Origin: Arthrinium phaeospermum
Lineage: Eukaryota; Ascomycota; Sordariomycetes; Amphisphaeriales; Apiosporaceae
Assembly: GCA_006503535.1 (NCBI GenBank)
Contig: QYRS01000011.1
Span: 620,001-684,000, forward strand
DNA: 64,000 nucleotides
Direction of reading: 5' to 3'
Below the pieces are notes generated by a model. It saw only the letters and a list, made by a program, of their open reading frames with translations, was not told the DNA's origin and searched no databases. The position numbers and the translations under genes are program-made. Position 1 is the first letter of the stretch; the number at the start of each line of letters is the position of its first letter. Of the stretch, positions 19,523 to 32,000 are shown piece after piece.

Positions 19523-21494
19523 ATGTCTGTGTCTGGGAGAAGGGGCCCGTCGATGCTGGTAAGAGCAAATAACAACTCCCGACCTTTTTTTCACTCGACC
19601 TAAAACACCATCGCGGATGAACGGACTCATTATTAACTACTGAATCATTAGGTCACCGACGCACGTCAGCGACCTGCATCTCGAGGCGCACAGCCAGTGC
19701 CCGTAACTGCAACTGGAGCACCTCCACGCATGTCATCGATGCGCTTCATCTCCGTCGACAATGTCTTACAATATGCTTCAGAAATCCCTTCCGGCCAACC
19801 TCGCCTGCCCCCAGGAGTCTCCCCCCGAGCAGTCAGCGGCGCCCGTCGGATAAGTGGTGGCGGCCTACCGAATCTGGCCTCGCGTACCGGCCAACACAAC
19901 ATACCTTCACGAACCTCGAGGATCAGCGAAAAGCTTGTTCTACTACCGGTCACCGACGAGGATGAGGAGATTTTGGATGATGAGGGAGATGACGCTCTGG
20001 TCGAGGAGGAGGACAGGCCTTTGAAGGACGAGGAGCGCGATATGCTGAGGAAACGGGGCGCATTGCGAGGAAAGAGTTATGCCGAACGCCTACCGAAAGT
20101 CCAGAGAGCCGAGAAGTTGTCCAGATTGACGGCCTACTCCACGGCCCAATCGTACAAGACCAAAGAGACGTCGGAATTCCTACGGAAGAAGCACGACGCG
20201 AAAACGAAGCTATACGACGACTGCCTGTACACAGTATACCACATCCCGCTCTTACCTGGCATGGATGGGTACCGAGTTAAAAGTCGGCCGATCTTGAAGT
20301 CGCCGGGCACAGGGAAGACGGTGGTGGATCTGGAGATTGAGAGAAACGAGCAAAGAGACGAACACATGGGCTACTACGACGAGTATGGCTATGACGGCAG
20401 TCTCAGCCCGACCCGCGAGAACGGCAACCATCACTCCACGTCCGACGACAGAGAGCATGATGGGCAGGCAGGCTCCAATCATCCCTCCAATCATGTTGCG
20501 CCCGACGCTAAACAATTTGCCGAGATGTTTGTCTTCTCCTATGGTGTGGTGGTGTTCTGGAATTTTACCGAGCAGCAGGAGAAGAACATTTTGGCTGATC
20601 TCGCATTTGCCGAGAACGAGTCGGGGGTGTCGCTCGTCACACGCCCCCTCGAGCAGAACGACTACGAGACGGAGGAGTTTCATTTCGAGTACAACGCCAA
20701 CATCAAGCGACCCCGGATTTTCAACGACATGATCACGCTGTTGCCGCGATCCGACCATATGGTCAAGCTGACCATCAGCCATGCCATCGCCCAAAGTACC
20801 AAGCTATGCTTCTTCGAGGAGCGCATGTCCGAGACCATGCTCAACGCCCAACATGTGCCGAAGCGGCTGGCTTTAACCGGCGATTTGAGTATGACCAGGA
20901 CCGAGATTCTCAAGATACTAGGGCGCTTGTTCAAGAGCCGCGTCGACATTAATTTATGTAAGTGACACAGTCAAGCATTCCGATCAAGCATTCGCCGAGG
21001 CTGCCTAGAAACGGTAACTGACTCGTGATGCAACAGCTTCGAATATCCTTGATGTTCCCAACTTTTTCTGGGATGCCGAGCCCATGTTACATCCCCTCTA
21101 TGTCGCCATCCGGGAGTATCTGGAAATTGACCCCCGCATCAAGGTGCTGAACGAGCGTTGTCGGGTCTTCTTGGACCTGGCTGAGATTCTTTCGGATTCC
21201 GTTGCCGACGCCAAGATGAGTGCAATTACTTGGATCGTCATCGTCTTGATTGTCATCAGTATTCTGGTCACGGTCACGGAGGTCGTGCTTCGCTTCACAA
21301 TCTTGACCAAGGAGAAACAAAACAGCAATGGAGGCAGCGGGAACGCTGCCGACATCCTCAGGGCCAAGTTACATGGCGCCATTGGCAACGCAACCTTGGC
21401 TGAACTGAAGTTGTGGAGCGCCGGCTTGAGCGAGCAGCAGCGCGGCGCTGTCTGCGGCTCTGAGTATGTCGGCACTACATTCGCGGGCATTTGA
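19523..21494 (+). CDS. RMD1/DUF155-family membrane protein
   Basis: Three exons: 19523-19558, 19652-20957 and 21037-21494. The first encodes only 12 residues (MSVSGRRGPSML), and the second intron splits a Ser codon; joined, they give 599 residues. The N-terminal 230 residues are basic, acidic and disordered. The DUF155 domain starts at FVFSYGVVVFWNF and runs through DMITLLPRSDHMVKLTISHAIAQS, then LSMTRTEILKILGRLF and, after the last intron, LDVPNFFWDAEP. One membrane helix near the C-terminus (ITWIVIVLIVISILVTVTEV) anchors it. The family includes yeast Rmd1/Rmd8, fission yeast Sif2/Sif3 and metazoan RMND1, which is mitochondrial and supports mitochondrial translation. I see no clear mitochondrial presequence, so location is open. 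Confidence 0.9.
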
Positions 21495-21833
21495 GATTTT
21501 TCCAGTCATCATTCTCTGCGGTTGCATAAGGGGAAAACTGTCTAGCGTGGATGGCGTTTGTTTTTTGCCTGTTCTCGGAAAGCGATTGCGATACCCTTCC
21601 AAAATTGAGAGAAATCATACACAACCATCATAGGAGGGCTCGTCCATCTTAGTGGGCATCGGGTGGCGTTACGAGGCTTTCTGATTTTTCTGTTGTAAGA
21701 GTAGGTAGGTAGGTACGGACAAGTAACTTTGCTTGTTTGTGCTTTTTGGAGCTTTTTGACCGGCCAGGGAGGCGTCCACATATTCTTAATGTAAATAAAG
21801 GTTCTCAGAATGAATGTCACTGCATTTCATCGC
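21495..21833. other. Intergenic between converging genes
   Basis: A 339-nt convergent spacer with a short GTAGGTAGGTAGG run near 21703-21716. No gene is seen. Confidence 0.4.
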
Positions 21834-22629
21834 TTACGCCCTCGTCACTACCGGCGCGTCTTTCATCGGCTCCATAACGTGAGGGTTGCCGTCGCTCCAG
21901 GTCAGGATACACTTGTGCTTGCGCACGCGCCAGGGGTTCTTCCCGGCTTCCTCGAGCCCCTTTATGCGGACGAACTCAAACTCATACCGCCCCTGGTATG
22001 TAACAATCGTTAGTAATGTTTTATTCGTTTTCTTTCCCAGCGAAAGAGTCGTCAAAGATTGAAGTCGTGGAAGTTGGCAGTGCCCGACATACCCCGTTGT
22101 GCATCATACTCCCAGCACCAGCGCCACCAGCGACCGACGACTCCTCGGCGGCAGCGGCCTCGCGCTGGATGTGGCCGTTCACGTTCGCGACGACGGTGCA
22201 GTGGTCCGGGGGAGGAAGCAGCGTATCATTGCTCCTGGCCGCCGCCGCCGCCATTGGCTGCGGCAGCTGCCCGATGACCAGCCCCGTCACGACGTGCTGC
22301 TTGGCGTCGAAGACGCGCATCATGTCGATGGCGTCGGCGGCCCATTTCCGGTTCGACACGGCCAGGGGCTCGCCGGCGAACATGGAGGTGTAGTCTATGA
22401 TGATGTCGCCCGGCGCGTAGCACTCTTCGGCTAGGGCGTCGGGGTTGTCGGTGTCGTAGTAGAGGGTCTGATGGGGGAGGGGGCGGTTAGTCGACGCAAT
22501 GCAATGTGTGTGTATGAGGGGGGAGGGGGAAACAGGGGACGGAAAGGTTCGGCGTACGATCTTGTTCACCGTTTCTTGGATGTTGGCCCGGTCGAGCAGG
22601 TACTGCTGGATAGTGTATTCGGAATTCAT
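21834..22629 (-). CDS. SnoaL-like (NTF2-fold) protein
   Basis: Three exons on the minus strand: 22629-22558, 22467-22093 and 21992-21834, all meeting in phase 0 and giving 201 residues. Joining the first two restores NKITLYYDTDNPDALAEECY, and joining the last two gives MHNGGRYEFEFVRIK, both typical of fungal SnoaL-like domains with a conical NTF2 fold. Other family marks are the N-terminal QQYLLDRANI, IDYTSMFAGEP, the VVTGLVIG segment, the TVVANVNGHI strand, and a Trp-rich end (NPWRVRKHKCILTWSDGN). Relatives are small soluble enzymes or binding proteins, some acting in secondary metabolism, many of unknown role. TATA-like elements (TATAAAC on the minus strand) lie about 55 and 135 nt upstream. 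No biosynthetic gene cluster surrounds it. Confidence 0.85.
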
Positions 22630-23350
22630 TTCGAAGGGGAGGTGTTCGTGTGGTTGATTGAGTACAACGAGTCTCTCGATAGTCTTGGTTTATACTATGC
22701 AGTTTCTTACAATGTAAATTCAAGGAAATGGTATCAAACTTTTGATGACAGCGTCAAAACCGAGTTTATATGTAAGGGAAGCGCATCGCCGCCGCTTTGC
22801 AGTGCTCGGTGTTAGAAGGCTTGTAGCCGCACGATGCTCCGTCTTATTCGCATATCCCGTGTTACGTGATTCCGACCGAACTCCATCTTGCATATACTAT
22901 ACATCTCTTGTCTAACTACAAGTCATATAAGTATAAGGCCTGTTAAAACCCTTTAGGCAACCCACCGCATTATAGCCCCGGCGTTAGAGCACCAAGAGCC
23001 GGTCGACCCTCCGTTCCCACTACTAAATCCGGCCCATCGCCCGTTCAAAGTCTCCACAACTGGGCGTCGTTGTCACAGAATGGCAGACATGTTCTTATGA
23101 GCACTGATCGTGAGAAAATACATTATTCGTTACTAGGCTAGAGGAGTGTTTTGGTAAGGACTGGTATGGTAGGGCAAAAACTCGTCCCTGACCCATCCCC
23201 AAAACTCATCCACCACGGACATTACTAGTTCGTACTCATCAATAGGACATGACCTCATGAAGCGCATTACAACAGACACCCCACACTACTTGCTCACTTA
23301 GAGAAAGTAGTCGGGAAACTTCATCACCACCTTTCCTTCCTTTCCCTCTC
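22630..23350. other. Intergenic
   Basis: About 720 nt with no coding signal. It carries the promoter of the SnoaL-like gene and the 3' flank of the secreted-protein gene. Confidence 0.45.
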
Positions 23351-24081
23351 TCAGATCAGCTCCAGCGCTAGGTTCACCGGACGGCAGGTCGGGTTGCTCG
23401 GGGGCGACGAGAAGACCCACGAGACCGTCTGGTACCAGTAGCCGCCGCCGACGTACTGGTAGCAGAGGTGCCAGTTGGTCGCGTCGACGAGGGGGCCGGG
23501 TCCCTGCTCGGGGCGGGTGTCCGTGTAGCCCGAGTCGTCGCGGCCGGTGAGGTAGACGGAGTGGTTGGCGGCCTCGCCCTCGTCCCAGAAGCTGACGGCG
23601 GCGCCCGACTCGTCGCCCGGGTAGAACATGGCAGGCGCGACGTTGGAGGCCCAGTTGCCCTCCGTCTGCAGGGTCAGGGCCTCGGGCACGTACGTGGTGC
23701 CGTTCTCGCCCACCAGCGGCAGCTGCCACACGATGTAGCCCGGCTGGAAGACCTCGCCCGTCGCCGGGTTGTAGGACAGGTAGTTGTAGTAGTACTCCTG
23801 CGACGTGCCGTTGGCGGGGCCCTCGAGGTACACTAGCGCCTCGATGGCGGCGCCGGCGTGGTACGAAGCGCCGTAACCTGAGGGTCAAACATCAGTTTTA
23901 GTTACTGGTCTTGGGCATTGAACGGAGTGGGAATACACAAAGTTTTAGTAGGTCAGTTCTTACCGTCAATGGATTTGTCCGTCTTGCCCGTGATGTGGAG
24001 GTGATAGGGTCCGGTCTGGTTGGCGGCCAGGACGGCACCGGTGGCGAAGGCGGCCAGAGCCGTGAAGTACTTGGAGAGCAT
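23351..24081 (-). CDS. Secreted protein of 214 residues, function unknown
   Basis: Two exons: 24081-23964 and 23877-23351. The 86-nt intron (GTAAGA to CTCAG) splits a Gly codon. The first 19 residues are a clean signal peptide ending in an Ala-rich stretch (TGAVLA) before NQTGPYHLHITGKTDKSIDG. The mature protein is rich in Tyr, Trp, Gly and Asn, has several N-glycosylation sequons (NQT, NGT, NHS) and only two cysteines near the C-terminus (HLCYQ and NPTCRP), probably one disulfide. This beta-rich look is common in fungal secreted proteins of unknown fold; I cannot assign a family. A TATA-like element is present about 115 nt upstream. Confidence 0.82.
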
Positions 24082-24192
24082 TGTAGTTGATGTGATAGTT
24101 TCAATGTCGGTTCAGGCAGGGCTGTGCTGTCGTTGTGTTGGTGAGTACTTCTTCGATCTCTGGCTGTACTGAAGGGGGCGATCAGCGACCTA

Positions 24193-24199
24193 CTTATAC
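24193..24199 (-). promoter_or_regulatory. Possible TATA box of the secreted-protein gene
   Basis: The minus strand reads GTATAAG about 115 nt before the ATG at 24081. The spacing fits, but it is a single short match. Confidence 0.35.
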
Positions 24200-24927
24200 G
24201 AGAGTAGCGACTATTCTTTCCTACGCTACCCGTCTGTCGCTCCCCAATAGTGTATGGCGATCCCTACGAGATTTGGGTTCTCTGGGTGTGGAGTACGTGC
24301 TGGTCGGTTAGGTGGTTGGGTACTTTAACATGTACTGAAATGGAGACTGAAATGCAGGCGACCGATGATGAAATCTTGCCGAAAGCTGAAGTGTCTCAAT
24401 CAATGTCTTTCTTTTCTGGGGGGTTAGTTCGTATGGAGTACTTGAGGTTAGCTCCCCCAGCAACCCCCCAAGATCTAGGTATCTCATTTCGTGCGTCTGG
24501 GGAAAAGAAAGAACGAACGACGACGATAACCCCGCCACGCCACTTCCTTGTGCGAAAGCGAACACCGCCGAATTCCCAACCTGTCATCGCAGCAGCATGT
24601 CTCTCAGTAAGGCGCACCTCGTATCCTTTCCTGACTGACATCGGTGGTGAGCGCTAGCATTTGACCTAGAAAGAAGGATGCACCAGATCGCCCAGATGAC
24701 ACGCTTTCCTCGTATTCCATATGTCGTGATGCAATGAAGAAGCGGTAGTAGCATATTCGGAGCCTGGGCGTCTTACCATCCAACCCAAAACGTCTATTTG
24801 CTGACTTCGTAACCTCTCTCCAATGGCATATCTGTATCAGCCACCGACGCCTTGCATCTGGAATAGGTAACGGGCCGAACCGGGCCATTCAACACTGTAC
24901 GATCTATTTACACAAGCTGAACTAAGC

Positions 24928-24966
24928 GTTCTCTTCTATAGTTCTCTTCTATAGTTCTCTTCTTTA
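24928..24966. repeat. Three tandem copies of a 13-nt unit
   Basis: The unit GTTCTCTTCTATA occurs at 24928-24940 and 24941-24953. A third copy at 24954-24966 differs in one base (TTTA for TATA). It lies between divergently placed 3' and 5' flanks with no gene. Confidence 0.85.
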
Positions 24967-25228
24967 GGATAGATAGGTATGAATTGTTATGTTCTACAAT
25001 GTACATCTTTGCGCTACGGATGTTCGTTCATATAAACGATCCGCGCCCCGATGCCAAACGGGTGTATAGTGGCAAAATAGCAACAATTCCGCATTTGACG
25101 TCTTCCCGTACGAACAGGGAGCATCTTAGTATGTATGCAATAAAGAAAATATCAAGACCAGGCTTTTCCTTCTCCGTTCGAATGCAAGTACAACACGCTA
25201 TGTAGCGGCCAAACCAAAACGGGAGTAA

Positions 25229-25264
25229 AGAAGAGAAGAAGAAGAAGAAGAAGAAGAAGAGAGA
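25229..25264. repeat. (GAA)n microsatellite
   Basis: An uninterrupted run of about eight GAA/AGA units is followed by a short GA run. It sits about 160 nt past the stop codon of the minus-strand gene ending at 25423. Confidence 0.85.
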
Positions 25265-25422
25265 GAAAACGTATGTTCATGTGTCAGTCATACGAGCAAA
25301 TCAAAGAAGAGAGATAAGAACTCCATCATATCCGAATCGCCTCGTCATCGTCCCTACTACAGGCAAGTTCCCCGTAGAACGCAATACGAGAAAGCCCCCA
25401 TCATACCGTCCGCTATGCAGAC

Positions 25423-28400
25423 TCATTTACCATGCAACTTCTCCTTCAAATACACCACCGCCGCGTACCCAGCGCAGCACTGAGTCGTCATGCCGTGCGC
25501 GCACCAAGGACATTTGACCATGGTGGTGATGGTAGCCGACACCCCCAGCAGCTTGTCTTCGACCACCGAGTCGGGCTTCGCCATGCACTCGTACACCCGG
25601 GAGGGCATATCGTGGAAGAACTTGCAGTTGCAGCATTCGACGAGCATCTTCGCCATGGGCTCCCCTCTCCGCTCCGGCGACGCCGAGCGTGCTGCGGGGG
25701 GCAAGGTGCCCTTCGGTGGGTAAACTGGGCGCAGTGCTCTCGAAGATAAGGGGTGGACCGGTACCGTCTTGCGGGCTTCTTGGAGGTAGGCAGCACTGGC
25801 GGATGCAGGGCTCTGTTGTTGCGAGTCTTGGCTGGTCGAGCTGCTCTTTCGCGACGATTTCAACGAAGTTGGCCGTAGAGCTGGGGCTTCCGGATCGAGC
25901 TCTGGAGGCGGTGAATTCGGGAGGCTGGTAGGAAGACTGGTAGATGAGCCTTTCATCTTGGCTTTTCGTGTGTGGAGGGGTTGATGTCTGAGCGGCGGCA
26001 GGAAACTGGTTGCGGGTAGGTCTACCGCAGAGTGTGCCTTGGGAGGAAGTGTCTGCCGCCGCGGGGCTTCTGGTACCCGCAACGGCTCGTCTGTCCCCTC
26101 CTTCAACACGTCAGCGAAAGCTGCCGAGGTAGGCGTACCCGCCGGCGAAGGCGTCGAGGCCATGACGTCCAATCGGTTCGAGCGTGCAGACGTCACCGAA
26201 TGGTTGTCGTGGTCGATTGGCAGGGCGGTGCGGCTCCAACTATCATCTTGGATGTACGAGTCTGGGTTAGACGTGCGCGAGACGTGCCCTCCGGTAGGCG
26301 ATTCCACAATCGATGCTCTGTAGGCCTTTTGGGCCGCCCTCTCGTCACCTTGCGTAAGTGCTGATTTCACGGTAGACCGCGGAACAATATCCACAGAGTG
26401 TCCTCTTCGGGAGTGTGGCCTTGAGCTGTTTGGAGTCGTTATCGAGGAGGTCAGGATCGAGGAGGCCAGGTGGCGAGTTTCCCCATTCGTGGAAGATGAA
26501 GACCTCTCAGAGTTGCTAGCACTGGTTTGTTCTTCTTGGAGAGACCGGGGTTGATAGTGAGTCTCTATAGCAACTGTCTGGTGGACCGCAGCACCAAGAT
26601 GCTCGAATGCTGGCACATCGCTGTCTGATTGGTCAGATGATATGGCTGGAGATATCGCAAGTGGCGGTCCACTCAGTAACGATATTGGTACCAGCGTAGG
26701 GTCTCCAGTAGTTGTGGTCGCCGCCTGTGTTGAGAGTACCCTCTCGCTTCCCAGACTCTGAGCCATTATGCTCCATGGTTCTTCCTCGTCATCTTCATCT
26801 GAGGCTTCGTCAATTCGAGGTGATGAAGGCGGCAGTCTGCCATCTGCAGGGGACCTCAGCTCAAGAGACGGAGGAGCGTAAGACTCGGAAATGAACGCGA
26901 AGTAGTCGGCCGGTTTCTCCATCTTGTAGGGCCTCTGGTGAGTGCTGGGGATCATGGTTGGTTCCTCTTCCCTTGTAACTACCTCGGTTATAGGCGTTTC
27001 CTCACTTGATTCTGTGGCGTTGCCAAAGTCATCATCATGGCTCACGGCCCTGCCAATGACGCTCGGCGAAGGTGACGACTTTTTCGCCGGAGCAGACTCC
27101 TCGAACTCTGTCAATCGCGGATCAGCCGCACTAGGAGATGGTTTCGCCGATGGCACGTGTTTGCCTACAAAGCCACGATCCTCCTCGCTGTGGACATGAT
27201 GTCTGGCAGTCAATCGATCGACTTCGTCCCTGTAGGGTAAGGCATAATTGTCCATATTAGACTGGTAGTTGAATTCCTTTCCGGCTGGGTCGGTGCGCTG
27301 TGCCTGGTCCTCTAGTTTCCGTACCGAGCGTTGGGGAACACGTTGCGCCTCAGCATGTTCCCTTGTCTGGTTCTTCTGGTTACTAGTGGTCTGGTCTCCG
27401 CTTGGTTGATTATCAACCTCTGCATTGCGACTTTTTGGCTGGGTGACATGGTGGTGAGGTCGTCGGCGTCCTTCATTCGCGACAGGTTGCTGGGGGGCCG
27501 GCGTATAGCCTGTAGCATGCAGTCGGCGTTCTCGTCGTTCCGTGATATCAGCCTCATCGTAGTCGCTGCTCGAGTCCCTTGGACGAGATGATCGTGCCGC
27601 TGCCTGTCGCCCACGCATCTCGCCACTGTCCGATGTCGCGTCTATCTTCTGCAGAAACGACGCTGCTGATGCTGGGCGACTGCTGTGCTGTGAGGCTGGC
27701 ATTGCATCCATGCTGCTCAGGGCTGAGCGCGAAAGGGGTGGACGAGGCTTGTCCTCCTTGGTCTCCGAGTCTGGGGAGTGATAGTACAGATACGAGGGTC
27801 CTTTGAGTTTCGAGAACAAGGACATAGACATACTGCGACCGTGACCAGAGTTCGAAGAGTGTCGACCCAGGCCTGGCCTCTTTTCCTGGGAAGACATCGA
27901 CTGTGTTGAACCCGACGCATTCGAACTGATCGAAGGCGCTTGGCGCGGATTGACGAAGTCATGGTCAGCCCCCGGCGCCGTGGGATTGTACATGTGGGAG
28001 GGAATTCCAGCGATAGAACCGCTATGAATGGACTGTGCTTCGTCGACACTACCCCGTGGGGTTGATGTCTTCTTCGGTCCTGTAGAGCTGCTCCTGAGGC
28101 TCGCAAGAAACCCTCGGCTCTTCGGTTTGGCGTTTTCGTCACTGGGAGCCTGGGGTTTGGGATTGAGGCTGGCCATTGTTTCTGGGGGGAAGTCACTCGT
28201 TGACCGATTCAGATTCCTTGGGTTGAGCTTGACTTGCTGTTCCAGTTCTGGTGCTGATAATGACCGGTCTGAAGCTTTTAGCGCCTGAACGCTTTGCGTA
28301 TCCTGAGGGGGGGTTTTGCTCAGTCTGTTGGCTTGTTTTTTGGAGGCCTTGGTCGCTTTTTCCTCGAGCTTCTTTTTCTCTTTCTTCTCTCGCTTCTTGG

Positions 28401-29026
28401 CCTTTTTCTTACTGCTCTGACCAAACCCTTCCCAACTGGGCGAATGGCAAATAGAGGACACGTCTGACAAATTGTCCTCTTCGTCTTCTTCCTGGGGTCC
28501 TGAGAAGGTCACGGTTTTGGTGCGCTCGCCAAGTTCCTTTCTGGGCTCAGCAACAGGTTCCTGGTTTTCTGCTGCAGGAGGAGGCACATCTTCCCCGGCA
28601 CCCTGGGTCGAAGTTGGGGACGGAGGAATTGAGATTGACAGAGAAGGCAGACCAGCAGACCTTCGAGCGACTTTCATATTTTGAGTGGGTGGCGGCTGTG
28701 CAGAGGCACGCCGAGCCCGCAATGCTGAATCAGGAAGGGCGGATGGTGATGGTCTTGTACCTATTGGTCCTGCCGGGGTGGGATGAATTGAGCCATTGTC
28801 TTGAGTGCGCTGCATCTAGAGGGAGTGAGAATAAGACGTGTTAGTGGGTGCATTTATGGAGGGGCCATCCATGTGACTGGTAGGCACTGCCGTTCTCATT
28901 ATGGAGATGTAGGCAAATACCCGAGGCAGCATGGCATACCTTGTAGTACTTCTCCAACTCCAACATGCGCGCGAGACTATCCGGCCTTCCTGACTTTTCT
29001 GACCTGGAACTCCGTACCATGGCCAT
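25423..29026 (-). CDS. 1159-residue mostly disordered protein with C-terminal Cys-rich module
   Basis: Two exons: 29026-28940 (29 residues) and 28815-25423. The 124-nt intron runs from GTATGC to CTAG, and exon 2 happens to begin with ATG. Exon 1 encodes SEKSGRPDSLARMLELEKYYK, a helix-like segment that looks conserved rather than random, so I favour the longer model over a start at 28815. The middle is dominated by Ser, Pro, Thr, Gln and charged residues, with a Lys/Glu block (KKKAKKREKKEKKKLEEK) near residue 165, and is almost certainly disordered. The last 80 residues are ordered and Cys-rich (ECCNCKFFHDMP, VKCPWCAHGM, QCC), which suggests a zinc-ribbon-like fold. I do not recognise the family. 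A scaffold or regulatory role is only a guess. Confidence 0.85.
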
Positions 29027-32000
29027 ATTGGTAATGACGCGTCAAATCAGGATATAAAGAAGCAGTAATTTGTCTCGGCTATGGAAAGCTGCGTGGATAG
29101 GTTCGCGCTGGGATAAAGGGCCGTTCCCCCGTTGGAATGGCATCAGCAGCGAAGGACGGTCTGCAGGTCTGTGATTCCTGTCTTGCAGAAAATCTGGGGA
29201 AGCTCTTTTTTAATTAACAGTCGCTGATGGTGTGGTGGCCGGGGCGGGTGTAGGAGGCAAGAATGCTACTGCACGCTGCTCTGGTTCTTGCAGCGCATAT
29301 TCTGAGGTCCTCACTGTCGGATCCGGTACCTCGAACGATCAAGTACCTGTTGCTTATTGATGAAGCTTTTGCCGAGAAGCGGCAGGCCCAAACTGTGCGA
29401 CTGACTGGTGGATGGCACGCTATGGGGACCGGTATCGAGAAAGAAAGGGAAATGTGAAAACGAGAGATGGTATCTTTGTAGATGGGGATGATGTGATCTC
29501 GGGATTTTTTTTTTCGATGGTGTAGCCGTTCGACGGATCAGAAGATACCTACTTATACACGTTGTGCCCAAGAGAGGGGCGAAGGGCGATGGAACCAACT
29601 CGATAAGGACGAATACGAAGCCAACTGGTCAACCCAGCTTTGCAAGAAGCAACAGTGAATAAATGGGATCAATCCAGTCAAAAAGAGGCGATGGAAAAGT
29701 AGACATGCTCTTGTTTTCTACTTCTACAAACCGGCAAAGACATGGTACCTCGTTTAACCCCTGAAAGACGAGACGGAGGACTGGGGATGTCCAGGATGAT
29801 CACGATAAGTTGTTACAACTACACATCAGCCCTTCAAGATGGCCCCATCCGAGCTAAGCTCCCTGTCTGGCCGGTTCGTCCTACCGTGCCGCGAGCGAGT
29901 GATGAGGAAAGAGAGGTGTGCGAGTGGGCGGAACAAAGAAGAGAACACGAGGAGGGGGGGCCAAGGCAGGCCATTGCCAAGAAATGTTTGCTGGATGTAC
30001 TGCCTCAGGTGAACCCAGGACATGTTGGCTAATAAGGCAAGCGGACATAGCGAAGCAAGACTGGCTGCGCGGCAGCTCGCATACCTACATACCAGGTTGA
30101 CAGGTCTCTCAGCAGCTCACCGATGCGTAGGAATTACATAGGTGTGTGAGCCTGCGGTGTAACAAAGCCCGAGAAGGACAGAGGCGGCCAGTTAATCAAT
30201 AACAACATGCATCGCCATCCATTCATTCAGCCACCGACTCCGAGCCGCTACGTTCAGCACGCAATACGCATGCAGGCAAAGAAAATGCGTAGCGGGCTTG
30301 GTTCTGCTTGGTGGTCTGCAGGTGGTGCCAGCAAACCGGTGCCAGGTAACAGCCTGTGACAAAAAGCAACATGAATGGTGTATGAATGTTGTTGGAAATA
30401 CAGTAAGCTCCAGTCGTAAGTCCAAGACCCATCAGCTTACGGAGTAGGTACCTACTTGGGCCCACTGTAGATCAATCCTCCATCCCTGACTCCAGCTGTG
30501 GGGGGAGTTAGTCTCACTGTAGCTAGGCCTGTCACTAGTGGATATGTAGGTCTACAGGCGGGTCGCCTTGGGGTCGTCGGAACTGAAATGTTTAATCATT
30601 CACAATGTTCGTTCTACAACTTCTACATATCTTGCTTCAAACCCATACCAGGCACATAATTACCCGCCAAAGAACCCTGTGCCCTTCGGAGCAGCGCATC
30701 ATCGAAGGCATGTATGCCTGAATCCCTGCTGTTCTCGATCTCTTGAAGAACAAGCTTAAAATAGAACCTGTCGATCGATGTAGGTGTGCACAGTAGTCCA
30801 CTCCTTCGTTGCCGTCCACGGTTCCATGGTTGGGGCAACGAATGGCCCTCTGATATCGAGATGCAAATGCAAAGAGCTCACCATGTATGCTCCTCCAATG
30901 CCGTCAGCTGCGTCCATGTCACGCTCACTCAGCGTTGGTTGCTTTGCATCTAAGCGACCCTTGGAAAGCAGCAGCCCTGCGGCTTGACCGGAGTTCGGCA
31001 TTCGACGAGGACCCGATGGTGTTGTTCCCTTTCCTCGAAAATTGATCCGGCGCCTCTTCTCTCCAAACTCCAATCGGCCGCCAGTTCGTGATGATCTCAT
31101 CCAACTTGTGGATCACGATCACAACGGAGCCCTCGAGATGCTCACCCTTTTGCAGTATGGCTTCGTCAGGCCTCGCACACACAGCATCCTTCGGCAGACT
31201 CAGACGGGACCTGCATCTCATCTGCCCGATGTTGGACCGCCTGAGAGGCCAGTAGGATGGACGGCTTCTTCTGCTGACGCCGAGGCCTTCCGCGGAAATG
31301 ATCCCGTTATGGTAGCGATCAGCACTGCGCATAGCGTCCACCAATCCCGAGTCTAGCGAGTAGCTCTCCCCCAGAGTCCAGACTCTCTGGACGCCCTACT
31401 GGTATGAAGCTCTTGACCGACCGGCCACCACCACCTCACACAGCTCGCCAACTCTATTCACGATGCTAAAGTGCTTTTTCGGCGATTATTGTATGGTCAT
31501 TTTAACCGAATTAGCCGCCTAGACTTGGCCAAGCCCGACCTTCGCATCTTCCTTCCAGCCGCACTATATCCCCACATCCCTCGCCATTCACTAACCACTA
31601 CGGTGGCACCATCATCGGCCAACCATGCCTCCCACGCGGCACCGAGGCAGCGTCCTCCACGGACACGGGAAGCCCCGAGCGTTCATATGCCCATGGCGAC
31701 AAGCTTCCTCCTTCTGGCCATGGGTTGCATCTGCAACCCCAGTGTGCGAAAACTCAACCGCCACCATGCAATTCGGTCTCGATCGTCACAGTCTATCCGC
31801 AATATATTTACAGGGCCGATAGCGAACAGACTTCTCCGGCCGTCCTGCGACCACACCATCCAACGAGAAGGGCTGAAGCGCCCTATGCTTACTGGCCGCT
31901 TATGCGTTCGAGAATCGGAATCTGGGGAGTGCATTACATCGCTGATACTTGCTGGATCCAGCAGTCTTCCAGATTCCACCGTGCCCAGGCTGCTTGTGGA

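Larger units (their letters stand above)
24082..25422. other. Intergenic, 1.3 kb
   Basis: Besides the 13-nt repeat this holds a GAA microsatellite near 25230-25262 and the 3' flank of the large gene ending at 25423. Short frames have no domain character. Confidence 0.5.
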
